NCBI RefSeq assembly: GCF_009866765.1
Contig: NZ_CP019431.1
Span: 4,402,001-4,466,000 of the forward strand
From: Pseudomonas sp. S35
GTDB taxonomy: Bacteria; Pseudomonadota; Gammaproteobacteria; Pseudomonadales; Pseudomonadaceae
Direction: 5' to 3'
DNA length: 64,000 nucleotides
The notes under the pieces are model-generated. The model did not search any database. It saw only the letters and a program-made list of their open reading frames with translations, and had not been told where the DNA came from. The position numbers were made by a program, and so were the translations under genes. How positions within the stretch are numbered: position 1 is the stretch's first letter; every line of letters begins with the position of its first letter. Shown here piece after piece: positions 1 to 9,897 of the stretch.

Positions 1-2185
1 TCAAGGTCGGCGGATCGATCGCTGCCCCGCTGGCTGTCGGCGCCTCAAGCCCGGAGAGAAAATCATCATCTGACTGAGAAGACGGTGGGGATAATTCCAG
101 ATCCAGATCCAGGTCGAAATCAGACAGGTCATCCGTGCTGGCCTTGGCGTCAGTCTGCTGCTGCAGTACGGACTCAAAACTCAGATCATCGTTCTGGGCA
201 ACCACTTCCGGCGAAACGGCTTCCAGATCGTCCAAGCTCAGGTCGAAATCCGTGTCGAACGTTTCTGCCTGCGGGGTGGCGACTGTGGGTTTGTCTTCCA
301 GCAAATCCTTCACGTACTGGGCATCCAGGGCCGCTGCCGCAACGGCGGCACTGACACCGGCCGCCAACACGGCCATAGCCGGGAAGCGCGACTTGAGTTG
401 CTCGACCTGGGCATGATTCTCACCCGTGGCCACCAGTTGACGCTCCTGGGTGACGAAACCGTTCTTGTCGCTCTGCAGGCCGCAGACCTCCATCAGCTTC
501 AAACGCAAGTCGCTGCGCTTGGGCTCGTGCTTGATCGCTTGTTCCAGCACATCCGCAGCCTGGTTCAGATGACCACGGTCGATGTGGGATTGAGCTTGCG
601 CCAGTGCATCGTTGGCGTTTTGCGGCGCCACGGCAGCGGCGAGGGGCGAGAGCACGGAAGCCACCGTAGGCACCACCACTGCAGGCTCGACGACGGGAGC
701 AGGCGCTGGAGCGGCTGCCAGCTTGACGTTTGGCGCCGCCACTTCGAGGCCTTCAAAGCTGTCCGGTGGCAGGTCATCGTCGATGCTGGAGGTAAACACC
801 GGCTCTTCAGCCAGTGCCCGCGCCATACGCAGGTGTTTTTCCTCTTCGCGGCGGGCATTGCGATGACGCAACCACAGCAGCAAGAGCAGCAACACCAGCA
901 GGCCAGCCGCACCGCCTACGACACCGAGGACAACCGGATTGGTCAGCAGGTCGTTGAATTTGCCTTCGGTGGCCTCAGCGGGAGCGACGGGCTTAACCGG
1001 CTCAGGCGCTGGCGCGGCAGGTGCTGGCGTGGCTGCCTCGGCCACAGGGGCTGCCGGAGTGGCAGCCGGGTCGCTCGCCAACTGCGCGGGCATCGCTGGC
1101 GTCGCCTGAGCTGCCGGGGCGCCTTTTTCCGCCTGCAGCCTGGCCAGTTGATCGTTTTTCAGTTGAATGAGTTTTTGCAGCTTGTCCAACTGGCTCTGCA
1201 AGTCTGCCGCACGGCTTTTGAGCTCGTCGTTGTCACGGCGGGTGGTGTCCAGTTGCTCCTGGGTCATCGCCAGCTTATCGCTCAGCGCCTGACTGTCACC
1301 GGCGCCGCCTTTGCCGCCCTTCTTGGCCGCTGCGGCCGAGACCAGGCTTAGATTGTCCTTGGCACTGGTAGTGGCAGGTGCACTACCAGCCTGGCTGCGC
1401 TTGGTGGCGTCCAGTTGCTGCTTGCCCGCCGCCTGATTGGCCGCCGTGCGCCGCCCCTGGCGCCAGGCGATGGTTTGCGCATTCACTTCGGCAATCGCCT
1501 GGGGCTGCGGCAGCGCGGTACTTTGTACGACGTCTGGAAGGCGCAGGACCTGGCCGGTTTTAAGACGGTTGATATTGCCGTCGACAAAGGCGCCTGGGTT
1601 CAACGCCTGGATGGCCAGCATGGTCTGCTGCACCGAGCCGCCATTGCGATTCTTTTCGGCGATTTCCCACAGGGTGTCATGGGCCGTGGTCGTATGCTGC
1701 GCGGCCTTGCTAACTGCTGGCGTACTGCGGGTTGGCGCACTCAGGCGGGGAGCCGGCGCAGCCGGGGTCGGTGCCGACTGGTCGAACTTGGCCGGGTCGA
1801 GCAGCACGCTGTAGTCGCGCATCAGGCGGCCGCTGGGCCATTGCACCTGCAACAGGAAACGTATGTAGGAGTCAGGCAACGGCTTGCTTGAAGTGACACG
1901 CACCACGCTGCGGCCGCTGGGGTTGATCACCGGGGTGAACGTCAGGTCATTGAGAAACGCCTGGCGGTCCACGCCCGCATCCACAAACGCCTGGGACGAA
2001 GCCAGGCTCGGGGTGATCTCGGACGCCGTGAGGCCGCCGACATCGAGCAATTCGATTTCCACCGACAACGGCTGGTTCAACTTCGACTTAAGGGTCATCT
2101 CCCCCAGCTGCAGCGCCTGCGCCATACCGGAAGACAGCGCCGAGGCGGCCGCTATTGCTAACACCAGTTTGCGAACTTGAACCAT
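1..2185 (-). CDS. fimV: FimV, peptidoglycan-binding pilus assembly / polar hub protein (3' end cut by window)
   Basis: The visible 728 residues start with a signal peptide (residues 1-24, cleavage after MAQA), followed by the FimV N-terminal domain, a LysM peptidoglycan-binding segment at about 164-217 (DTLWEIAEKN, then ALNPGAF), a coiled coil at about 297-353, an Ala/Pro linker and one transmembrane helix at about 415-436. A cytoplasmic acidic region with a TPR-like helical part follows, and the gene runs off the window. In pseudomonads FimV supports type IV pilus secretin assembly, twitching and polar cAMP signalling. It is the last gene seen of the minus-strand leu-asd run, the standard Pseudomonas position. 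Start: ATG reading MVQVRKLVLA. Function is from family knowledge; the domain order is read directly. Confidence 0.93.
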   Translation of the reverse strand, partial: MVQVRKLVLAIAAASALSSGMAQALQLGEMTLKSKLNQPLSVEIELLDVGGLTASEITPSLASSQAFVDAGVDRQAFLNDLTFTPVINPSGRSVVRVTSSKPLPDSYIRFLLQVQWPSGRLMRDYSVLLDPAKFDQSAPTPAAPAPRLSAPTRSTPAVSKAAQHTTTAHDTLWEIAEKNRNGGSVQQTMLAIQALNPGAFVDGNINRLKTGQVLRLPDVVQSTALPQPQAIAEVNAQTIAWRQGRRTAANQAAGKQQLDATKRSQAGSAPATTSAKDNLSLVSAAAAKKGGKGGAGDSQALSDKLAMTQEQLDTTRRDNDELKSRAADLQSQLDKLQKLIQLKNDQLARLQAEKGAPAAQATPAMPAQLASDPAATPAAPVAEAATPAPAAPAPEPVKPVAPAEATEGKFNDLLTNPVVLGVVGGAAGLLVLLLLLLWLRHRNARREEEKHLRMARALAEEPVFTSSIDDDLPPDSFEGLEVAAPNVKLAAAPAPAPVVEPAVVVPTVASVLSPLAAAVAPQNANDALAQAQSHIDRGHLNQAADVLEQAIKHEPKRSDLRLKLMEVCGLQSDKNGFVTQERQLVATGENHAQVEQLKSRFPAMAVLAAGVSAAVAAAALDAQYVKDLLEDKPTVATPQAETFDTDFDLSLDDLEAVSPEVVAQNDDLSFESVLQQQTDAKASTDDLSDFDLDLDLELSPPSSQSDDDFLSGLEAPTASGAAIDPPTL

Positions 2186-2348
2186 AGCCTCATCCTTTGT
2201 TTGAACACTCCCCGACCTGCGAGAAGGGTGGTAACCGCTTGCCATAAGGCATGGCGAGCCGATAGGTCACCGACGCGCATCTGTTCCTGCTTGGGGCCAA
2301 GCATAGCGCCTGGCTAGAATCAATCTACAAATTGCCGCCAAGTATCTT

Positions 2349-3359
2349 TTACACAAGGCGTTTTATCAACAACTGCGCCAACTGCACGGCATTCAGAGCT
2401 GCGCCTTTGCGTACGTTATCTGACGTCAGCCACAGATTTAGTTCCGCAGGGTCATCCACGCCTGCGCGCACACGTCCTACATAGACTACGTCCTGGCCTA
2501 CGGCATCACCCACGGCAGTGGGGTAATCGCCCTCCTCTACAAACTCCAAACCGGGCGCGGCGTCAAGTGCGCGGTTGACAGCAACAAGGTCCACCGGCGC
2601 GCCCAACTGCAAGGACACAGCCAGGCTATCGCCAAAAAACACCGGGGCTTGAACGCATGTCGCGGAAATCTTTAGCAAAGGAGTTTCCAGCACGGCACGC
2701 AGCTCGTGTACGAGACGTTTCTCCAGGGCTGTATGACCTTGGGCGTCTGGCGTACCGACTTGCGCCAACAGGTTGAAAGCCATTTGCCGGTCGAAGAACT
2801 TCGGCTCCAAAGGGCGTACGTTCAGCAGCTCCGCGGTCTGTCGGGCCAATTCGCTGACCGCTTCACGTCCTTGGGCCGACACCGCCAGGTTTGCGGTAAC
2901 GCTGACACGCTGGATATCCAGCAAACCCAGCAACGGCGCCAGCACCACGGCCAGGTTGGTGGCGCTAGGGCTTGGGCTGCCGAGCTGGAACGGCTTTTTC
3001 AACCCTTCAAGAACATGGGCATTGGCTTCCGGCACCACCTGCGGCGCCTGTTCGGCGGGCAAAGCACCGGACAAGTCGATCACCGAGCAGCCCGCCGCCG
3101 TTGCACGCGGCGCGAAGCTCAGGGTGACTGCCGGGCCGGCAGCGAAGAAGGCCAGCTGCACCTTGCTGAAATCGAACTCATCAACTTCCTTGACCCGCAC
3201 GTTCTTGCCGCGAAACGGCACCGAGGCGCCGGCGGAATTGTTGCCGGCCAGCAGGTACAGGGTACCCACCGGGAACGCCAGCTCTTCGAGAATCTGCACC
3301 AGGGTTTCGCCAACGGTGCCGGTCGCGCCGATCACGGCGATTTCAAAGGTCTGGGTCAT
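2349..3359 (-). CDS. Aspartate-semialdehyde dehydrogenase paralogue (USG-1-like), catalytic Cys absent
   Basis: A 336-residue protein with the N-terminal NADP-binding signature GATGTVGE and an ASD-type dimerisation domain. At the position where active ASDs carry the catalytic cysteine (pattern GNPNCS), this protein reads GSPSPSATN around residues 127-135, so the Cys is replaced, apparently by Pro131. It is therefore probably not an active dehydrogenase and resembles the USG-1 class found beside asd in gammaproteobacteria. An ATG six codons earlier (3377) is open, but the start at 3359 has GAGG just upstream and fits the family. It lies between asd and fimV on the same strand. Confidence 0.85.
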   Translation of the reverse strand: MTQTFEIAVIGATGTVGETLVQILEELAFPVGTLYLLAGNNSAGASVPFRGKNVRVKEVDEFDFSKVQLAFFAAGPAVTLSFAPRATAAGCSVIDLSGALPAEQAPQVVPEANAHVLEGLKKPFQLGSPSPSATNLAVVLAPLLGLLDIQRVSVTANLAVSAQGREAVSELARQTAELLNVRPLEPKFFDRQMAFNLLAQVGTPDAQGHTALEKRLVHELRAVLETPLLKISATCVQAPVFFGDSLAVSLQLGAPVDLVAVNRALDAAPGLEFVEEGDYPTAVGDAVGQDVVYVGRVRAGVDDPAELNLWLTSDNVRKGAALNAVQLAQLLIKRLV

Positions 3360-3449
3360 GGGGGCTGCCTCGGGCATTGCGGGGGGAGCGGCACTTTACC
3401 GGGTGGCTGGGGGTGAGGCAATTAAGCTGGGGTGTGTGGTGTGGCTTAA

Positions 3450-3525
3450 GGCCTTATCGGGAGCAAGCCCCTCCCACATTTGGAATGCGTACCCTTGTGG
3501 CAGGGGGCTTGCCCCCGATGAGGCC
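3450..3525. repeat. REP doublet, CAAGCCCC / GGGGCTTG family
   Basis: Two inverted copies of the common P. fluorescens REP core (ATCGGGAGCAAGCCCC and GGGGGCTTGCCCCCGAT) are separated by about 25 bases between the asd paralogue and asd. The same family recurs at 19233-19305, 23198-23229 and, as a half copy, at 63331. It differs from the GAGCGGGCTTGCCCCGCGC REPINs further right. Confidence 0.8.
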
Positions 3526-3534
3526 CTAAAGGGC

Positions 3535-3571
3535 AACAAAAAACCCGCGCCTGTCACCAGAACGCGGGTTT
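3535..3571 (-). terminator. Rho-independent terminator of asd
   Basis: Read on the minus strand, a 9-bp stem (AAACCCGCG with CGCGGGTTT, 13-nt loop) is followed directly by a T-rich tract. It lies 20 bases beyond the asd stop, so most transcripts should end before the asd paralogue, which would then rely on read-through or its own promoter. Confidence 0.85.
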
Positions 3572-3590
3572 CTATTATTGCCTCAAGCGA

Positions 3591-4703
3591 TCAACGCTCC
3601 AGCAAAATCCGCAGCATGCGGCGCAACGGCTCAGCCGCGCCCCACAGCAGTTGGTCGCCAACGGTGAACGCACCGAGGAACTGGCTGCCCATGTTCAGCT
3701 TGCGCAGACGGCCTACCGGTACATTCAGGGTGCCGGTGACCTTGGTCGGGCTCAGTTCCTGCATGCTGATATCGCGGTTGTTCGGCACCAGCTTGACCCA
3801 CGGGTTGTGCTGGCTGATCAGCCCTTCGATATCGGCGATCGGTACGTCTTTGTTCAGCTTGATGGTCAGCGCCTGGCTGTGGCAGCGCATGGCGCCGATG
3901 CGCACGCAGATACCGTCGACCGGGATCGGGCTCTTGAAGCGACCAAGGATCTTGTTGGTCTCGGCCTGGGCCTTCCACTCTTCACGGCTCTGGCCGTTCG
4001 GCAGTTCCTTGTCGATCCACGGGATCAGGCTGCCGGCCAATGGCACACCGAAGTTCTCGGTCGGGTAGGCATCGCTGCGCATGGCTTCGGCCACACGACG
4101 GTCGATGTCGAGGATCGCGCTGGCCGGGTCGGCCAGTTGATCGGCAACAGCGGCATGGGTCGCGCCCATCTGCTTGATCAGCTCGCGCATGTTCTGCGCG
4201 CCGGCACCGGACGCCGCCTGGTAGGTCATGGCGCTCATCCACTCGACCAGGCCGGCTTCGAACAAGCCACCCAGACCCATCAGCATCAGGCTGACGGTGC
4301 AGTTGCCGCCGACGTAGTTCTTGGTGCCAGCATCGAGTTGCTGGTCAATGACCTTGCGGTTGACCGGGTCGAGGATGATCACGGCATCGTCCTGCATGCG
4401 CAGGCTCGACGCGGCGTCGATCCAGTAACCCTGCCAGCCGGCTTCGCGCAGCTTGGGGAAGACTTCGCTGGTGTAGTCGCCACCCTGACAGGTCACGATG
4501 ACGTCGAGGGTCTTGAGCTCGTCAATGCTGTAGGCGTCCTTGAGCGGGGCAATGTCCTTGCCCACAGACGGCCCTTGGCCACCCACGTTCGACGTGGTGA
4601 AAAACACCGGCTCAATAAGATCGAAATCCTGCTCTTCCAGCATCCGCTGCATGAGCACGGAACCGACCATACCGCGCCAACCGATCAGACCTACACGTTT
4701 CAT
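3591..4703 (-). CDS. asd: Aspartate-semialdehyde dehydrogenase
   Basis: A 370-residue enzyme reducing beta-aspartyl phosphate to aspartate semialdehyde with NADPH, the branch point to lysine/diaminopimelate, threonine and methionine. It shows the nucleotide-binding start [10 protein letters not shown] and the active-site cysteine at residue 135 in [10 protein letters not shown], the position known for the Gram-negative enzyme. Length matches the family. It is 64 bases downstream of leuB on the same strand, as in other pseudomonads. Confidence 0.97.
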   Translation of the reverse strand: MKRVGLIGWRGMVGSVLMQRMLEEQDFDLIEPVFFTTSNVGGQGPSVGKDIAPLKDAYSIDELKTLDVIVTCQGGDYTSEVFPKLREAGWQGYWIDAASSLRMQDDAVIILDPVNRKVIDQQLDAGTKNYVGGNCTVSLMLMGLGGLFEAGLVEWMSAMTYQAASGAGAQNMRELIKQMGATHAAVADQLADPASAILDIDRRVAEAMRSDAYPTENFGVPLAGSLIPWIDKELPNGQSREEWKAQAETNKILGRFKSPIPVDGICVRIGAMRCHSQALTIKLNKDVPIADIEGLISQHNPWVKLVPNNRDISMQELSPTKVTGTLNVPVGRLRKLNMGSQFLGAFTVGDQLLWGAAEPLRRMLRILLER

Positions 4704-4767
4704 CGCAACTACACCTTGTTAAAAAGTGGGCCGCCTTGCAGCAACAACTGCAAGCGGGCCCGAGAGA

Positions 4768-5850
<1,083 letters not shown>

Positions 5851-5902
5851 GGGTTCCTCATTTCATCAAGCGACCCGCCCGCGGGCAGGTCGGGAAAAAT
5901 AA

Positions 5903-6667
5903 CTAGCGTTCGGCCCAGACCACCAGCACGTCGGTGCTGAAGGTGCCGTCGGCTTGAATCTCGTAATAATCACGCACTTCCTGGCCCATCGCCTGTTGCA
6001 GCTCCAGGATTGCGGCGCGCAGGGCTTGCGGCGTGCGCATGCGTTCGACCCACGAGGTGTACTCCAGGCGCAGGCGCTGGCGGCTGCTGTTACGTACATG
6101 CAGACCGGCTTCGCTGAGCTGGCGCATCCACTCGCCAGCAGAGTAATCGCGCACGTGGCTGGTGTCGCGCAGCACTTCGACGGTTTGCAGGTAAGTGTCC
6201 AACAGCGGGCTGCCCGGCGACAACACATCCACGAATGCCGCCACGCCGCCGGGCTTGAGCACCCGGCGCACTTCGCGCAGGGCCAGGCCAAGGTCGCTCC
6301 AGTGGTGGGCCGAATAACGGCTGAACACGAAGTCGAACTCGCCATCGGCGAACGGCAAGCGTTCAGCGGCGCCGTTAACGGTGCTGATATTGGTGAAACC
6401 GCGATCCTGCGCAGCCGCGGCCACCACGTCGAGCATCTGCTGGGACAGGTCGTAGGCCACCACTTCTTTAACCAGCGGCGCCACATGGAAACTGACATGA
6501 CCGGCACCGCAGCCCAGGTCCAGCAGTCGTGCGCTGCCCTGCCCCGCCAGTTCGGCCTGGAGCAGCGCGAATTCGGTGCCCTGGGCGTGCACGGCACTGC
6601 TCAGGTAGGCCGAGGCTTGCTCGCCGAATTGTTTTTGCACGACTTGGGTGTGGGCGGTGCTGGTCAT
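5903..6667 (-). CDS. Class I SAM-dependent methyltransferase within the leu cluster
   Basis: 254 residues with a Rossmann methyltransferase core: motif I LLDLGCGAGHVSFHVA at about 46-61, a post-I acidic segment VVAYDLSQQML, then FDFVFSRYSAHHW and the motif-III-like LKPGGVAAFVDV. This matches the UbiE/Methyltransf_11 type. The substrate is unknown. It lies between leuD (62 bases) and leuB (52 bases), and this insertion is conserved in Pseudomonas, so it is probably co-transcribed with the leucine genes; no direct leucine role is known to me. Confidence 0.85.
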   Translation of the reverse strand: MTSTAHTQVVQKQFGEQASAYLSSAVHAQGTEFALLQAELAGQGSARLLDLGCGAGHVSFHVAPLVKEVVAYDLSQQMLDVVAAAAQDRGFTNISTVNGAAERLPFADGEFDFVFSRYSAHHWSDLGLALREVRRVLKPGGVAAFVDVLSPGSPLLDTYLQTVEVLRDTSHVRDYSAGEWMRQLSEAGLHVRNSSRQRLRLEYTSWVERMRTPQALRAAILELQQAMGQEVRDYYEIQADGTFSTDVLVVWAER

Positions 6668-6729
6668 GGTGAGTTCCTTGGGTTTTGTGTGGTTAACACT
6701 GGCCCCCGATGAGGCCGGTCCTGCCTACA

Positions 6730-7371
6730 TCAATCTCGAAACAACCAAGGCTGGCTCGACCGGTGCTTGGTTTCAAACGCCGCAATCGCATCGCCGTCCT
6801 GCAACGTCAGGCCGATATCGTCCAAACCATTGATCAGGCAGTGCTTACGGAAGGCGTCCACTTCAAAGTGGTACACCTTGCCGTCCGGACGGGTCACGGT
6901 TTGCGCGGCCAGGTCGACGGTCAGTTGGTAGCCCACGTCGGCTTCCACCTGTTTGAACAGTTCGTCGACTTCTGCGTCGGTCAAGATGATCGGCAGCAGG
7001 CCGTTCTTGAAGCTGTTATTGAAGAAGATGTCGGCGTAGCTCGGCGCGATGATGCTGCGAAAGCCATATTCTTCCAGGGCCCACGGCGCGTGTTCACGGC
7101 TGGAGCCGCAGCCGAAGTTTTCCCGGGCCAGCAATACACTGGCGCCTTGGTAACGCTCGGCGTTGAGCACGAAGTCCTTGTTCAGCGGGCGCTTGGAGTT
7201 GTCCTGATAGGCGTAGCCCACGTCCAGGTAGCGCCACTCATCGAACAGGTTGGGGCCGAAACCGGTGCGCTTGATCGACTTCAAGAACTGCTTGGGGATG
7301 ATCTGGTCGGTGTCCACGTTGGCACGGTCCAACGGCGCGACTAAACCTGTGTGTTGTGTAAAAGCACGCAT
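6730..7371 (-). CDS. leuD: 3-isopropylmalate dehydratase small subunit
   Basis: 213 residues, usual length for the LeuD/aconitase swivel subunit. It shows [18 protein letters not shown] near the N-terminus and the substrate-loop region [16 protein letters not shown]. With LeuC it isomerises 2-isopropylmalate to 3-isopropylmalate. The start lies 10 bases after the leuC stop, so the pair is an operon. Confidence 0.97.
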   Translation of the reverse strand: MRAFTQHTGLVAPLDRANVDTDQIIPKQFLKSIKRTGFGPNLFDEWRYLDVGYAYQDNSKRPLNKDFVLNAERYQGASVLLARENFGCGSSREHAPWALEEYGFRSIIAPSYADIFFNNSFKNGLLPIILTDAEVDELFKQVEADVGYQLTVDLAAQTVTRPDGKVYHFEVDAFRKHCLINGLDDIGLTLQDGDAIAAFETKHRSSQPWLFRD

Positions 7372-7381
7372 CGGGTATTCC

Positions 7382-8800
7382 TCAGATCAATTCGCGAACG
7401 TCGATGAAACGACCGTTGACGGCAGCCGCAGCGGCCATGGCCGGGCTGACCAGGTGGGTACGCCCACCGGCGCCCTGACGCCCTTCGAAGTTACGGTTGG
7501 AGGTGGACGCGCAATGCTCGCCCGACTCCAAGCGGTCCGGGTTCATCGCCAGGCACATGGAACAGCCCGGCTCGCGCCATTCAAAACCGGCTTCGAGGAA
7601 GATCTTGTCCAGGCCTTCGGCTTCAGCTTGCGCTTTGACCAGGCCCGAGCCCGGCACCACGATGGCTTGCTTGATGGTCGAGGCCACCTTGCGGCCCTTG
7701 GCGATGACCGCTGCAGCGCGCAGGTCTTCGATCCGCGAGTTGGTGCAAGAGCCGATGAACACGCGATCCAACTGGATGTCGGTGATCGCCTGGTTGGCTT
7801 TCAAACCCATGTACTTCAAGGCACGCTCGATGGAGCCGCGCTTGACCAAATCGGCTTCTTTGGCCGGGTCCGGCACGTTCTGGTCGACGGCCAAGACCAT
7901 TTCCGGCGAGGTGCCCCAGCTGACTTGCGGCTTGATCTGGGCCGCGTCGAGCTCGACCACGGTGTCGAACACCGCATCGGCGTCGGAGACCAAGTCTTTC
8001 CAGGCTTCCACGGCGGCATCCCAATCGGCGCCTGCCGGTGCAAAGGGACGACCCTTGACGTACTCGACGGTCTTTTCGTCTGCCGCCACCATGCCCACGC
8101 GGGCACCGGCTTCGATGGACATGTTGCAGATGGTCATGCGGCCTTCGATGGACAGGTCGCGAATCGCGCTGCCGGCGAACTCGATGGCATGGCCGTTACC
8201 GCCGGCGGTGCCGATCTTGCCGATCACGGCGAGCACGATGTCCTTGGCGGTTACGCCGAACGGCAACGTGCCTTCGACCGACACCAGCATGTTCTTCATT
8301 TTCTTGGCGACCAGGCACTGGGTGGCGAACACATGTTCCACCTCCGAAGTACCGATGCCGTGCGCCAGGGCGCCGAAAGCACCGTGGGTGGAGGTGTGGG
8401 AGTCGCCGCAGACCACGGTCATGCCTGGCAAGGTCGCGCCCTGCTCCGGGCCGATTACATGGACGATGCCTTGACGCACGTCATTCATCTTGAATTCGGT
8501 GATGCCATATTCGTCGCAGTAGTCGTCGAGGGTCTGCACCTGCAAGCGCGACACGGTGTCGACGATGGCGTCGATGCCGCCTTTGCGCTCGGGGGTGGTC
8601 GGCACGTTGTGGTCCGGGGTGGCGATGATCGAGTCGACGCGCCAAGGCTTGCGCCCGGCCAGTCGCAGGCCTTCGAACGCTTGGGGCGAGGTCACTTCAT
8701 GGATGATGTGACGGTCGATATAGATCAGCGACGACCCATCATCGCGCCGTTTCACTTCATGGGAATCCCAAAGCTTGTCGTAAAGCGTTTTGCCGGCCAT
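7382..8800 (-). CDS. leuC: 3-isopropylmalate dehydratase large subunit
   Basis: 472 residues of the aconitase superfamily. The [4Fe-4S]-ligand cysteines are seen in FIGSCTNSR and in GCSMCLAMN, and the early motif is [16 protein letters not shown]. The open frame extends 15 codons upstream, but the ATG reading [11 protein letters not shown] has GAGGA at good spacing and matches known LeuC starts, so 8800 is chosen. First gene of the leu operon; a LysR gene is divergent. Confidence 0.96.
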   Translation of the reverse strand: MAGKTLYDKLWDSHEVKRRDDGSSLIYIDRHIIHEVTSPQAFEGLRLAGRKPWRVDSIIATPDHNVPTTPERKGGIDAIVDTVSRLQVQTLDDYCDEYGITEFKMNDVRQGIVHVIGPEQGATLPGMTVVCGDSHTSTHGAFGALAHGIGTSEVEHVFATQCLVAKKMKNMLVSVEGTLPFGVTAKDIVLAVIGKIGTAGGNGHAIEFAGSAIRDLSIEGRMTICNMSIEAGARVGMVAADEKTVEYVKGRPFAPAGADWDAAVEAWKDLVSDADAVFDTVVELDAAQIKPQVSWGTSPEMVLAVDQNVPDPAKEADLVKRGSIERALKYMGLKANQAITDIQLDRVFIGSCTNSRIEDLRAAAVIAKGRKVASTIKQAIVVPGSGLVKAQAEAEGLDKIFLEAGFEWREPGCSMCLAMNPDRLESGEHCASTSNRNFEGRQGAGGRTHLVSPAMAAAAAVNGRFIDVRELI

Positions 8801-8940
8801 CAGTCGGTCCTCATCATCGGTCTTGCTATGCGCCGGGTTTTTCAATAACCCTTTGGCTTGTGAGGCTGATGGTATGGCGCTACATTAAATAACTCAAATT
8901 CATATTTTTTATGCTTTGGATTACCAACTGGAATACCACA
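8801..8940. promoter_or_regulatory. Divergent leuC / LysR control region
   Basis: 140 bases between leuC and the divergent LysR gene, turning AT-rich near the LysR start. A short dyad CATA-N5-TATG lies at 8902-8914, the kind of symmetry LysR regulators bind next to their own gene. The assignment as an operator is inference. Confidence 0.4.
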
Positions 8941-9831
8941 ATGGACCTGGCCAACCTCAACGCCTTTATCGCCATCGCCGAGACCGGCAGTTTCTCCGGC
9001 GCCGGCGAACGCCTGCACCTGACCCAACCGGCCATCAGCAAACGCATCGCCGGCCTGGAGCAACAATTGAAGGTGCGCCTGTTCGATCGCCTAGGCCGTG
9101 AAGTGGGCCTGACCGAGGCCGGGCGAGCCCTGCTGCCGCGCGCCTATCAAATCCTCAATGTACTCGACGACACCCGCCGCGCCCTCACCAACCTCACAGG
9201 CGAAGTCAGCGGCCGCCTCACCCTGGCCACCAGTCACCATATTGGTTTGCATCGCCTGCCGCCGATCCTGCGCACCTTTACCCGGCAATACCCCAACGTG
9301 GCGCTGGATATTCAGTTTCTCGATTCGGAGGTCGCCTACGAGGAAATCCTCCACGGTCGTGCCGAAGTGGCAGTGATTACCCTGGCGCCCGACCCCCACA
9401 ACCTGGTGCGCGCCACTGCGGTGTGGGACGACCCACTGGACTTTGTGGTGGCGCCGGAGCACAGCCTGATCAGCAACGGCTCCATCAGCCTGGCCGACAT
9501 CGCCGGCCACCCGGCAGTTTTCCCAGGGGGCAATACCTTTACGCACCATATTGTCAGTCGACTGTTCGAAGCCCAGGGCCTGACACCGAACATCGCGATG
9601 AGCACTAACTATCTGGAAACTATCAAGATGATGGTGTCCATCGGGCTGGCCTGGAGCGTGCTGCCACGCACCATGCTCGATGATCAAGTGGCAAGTATCG
9701 CTTTGCCGGGCATACAACTCAGTCGCCAGCTAGGCTATATCGTGCACACCGAAAGGACGCTGTCGAATGCTGCGCGGGCTTTCATGAGCCTATTGGATGC
9801 ACAGGTGGATCTGCCAGGGATATCGGCATGA
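8941..9831 (+). CDS. LysR-family transcriptional regulator divergent from leuCD
   Basis: 296 residues with the N-terminal winged helix-turn-helix (LNAFIAIAETGSFSGAGERL, then TQPAISKRIAGLE) and a C-terminal co-inducer domain (LTLATSHHIGLHRLPPILR). Placement divergent from leuC suggests it controls the leucine genes or a linked pathway; the effector cannot be read from sequence. The frame extends 10 codons upstream of the chosen ATG, but MDLANLNAF is the usual LysR N-terminus. No clear ribosome site is visible. Confidence 0.9.
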   Translation: MDLANLNAFIAIAETGSFSGAGERLHLTQPAISKRIAGLEQQLKVRLFDRLGREVGLTEAGRALLPRAYQILNVLDDTRRALTNLTGEVSGRLTLATSHHIGLHRLPPILRTFTRQYPNVALDIQFLDSEVAYEEILHGRAEVAVITLAPDPHNLVRATAVWDDPLDFVVAPEHSLISNGSISLADIAGHPAVFPGGNTFTHHIVSRLFEAQGLTPNIAMSTNYLETIKMMVSIGLAWSVLPRTMLDDQVASIALPGIQLSRQLGYIVHTERTLSNAARAFMSLLDAQVDLPGISA

Positions 9832-9897
9832 CACTGTGCGGCCCCGGGTTCTGAGTCTTACCGCGTTGTTTGCCCATCGAGCCAAGGCCCTTTGCTA

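Noticed and set aside
7250..8848. 532-codon open frame on the plus strand opposite leuC
   Set aside because: It mirrors the codon structure of leuC, has no recognisable domain and no ribosome site; GC-rich antisense shadow.
9892..9897. TTG start two codons before the ATG of the GGDEF-EAL gene
   Set aside because: The ATG at 9898 is stronger and leaves a better-spaced AAGG upstream.
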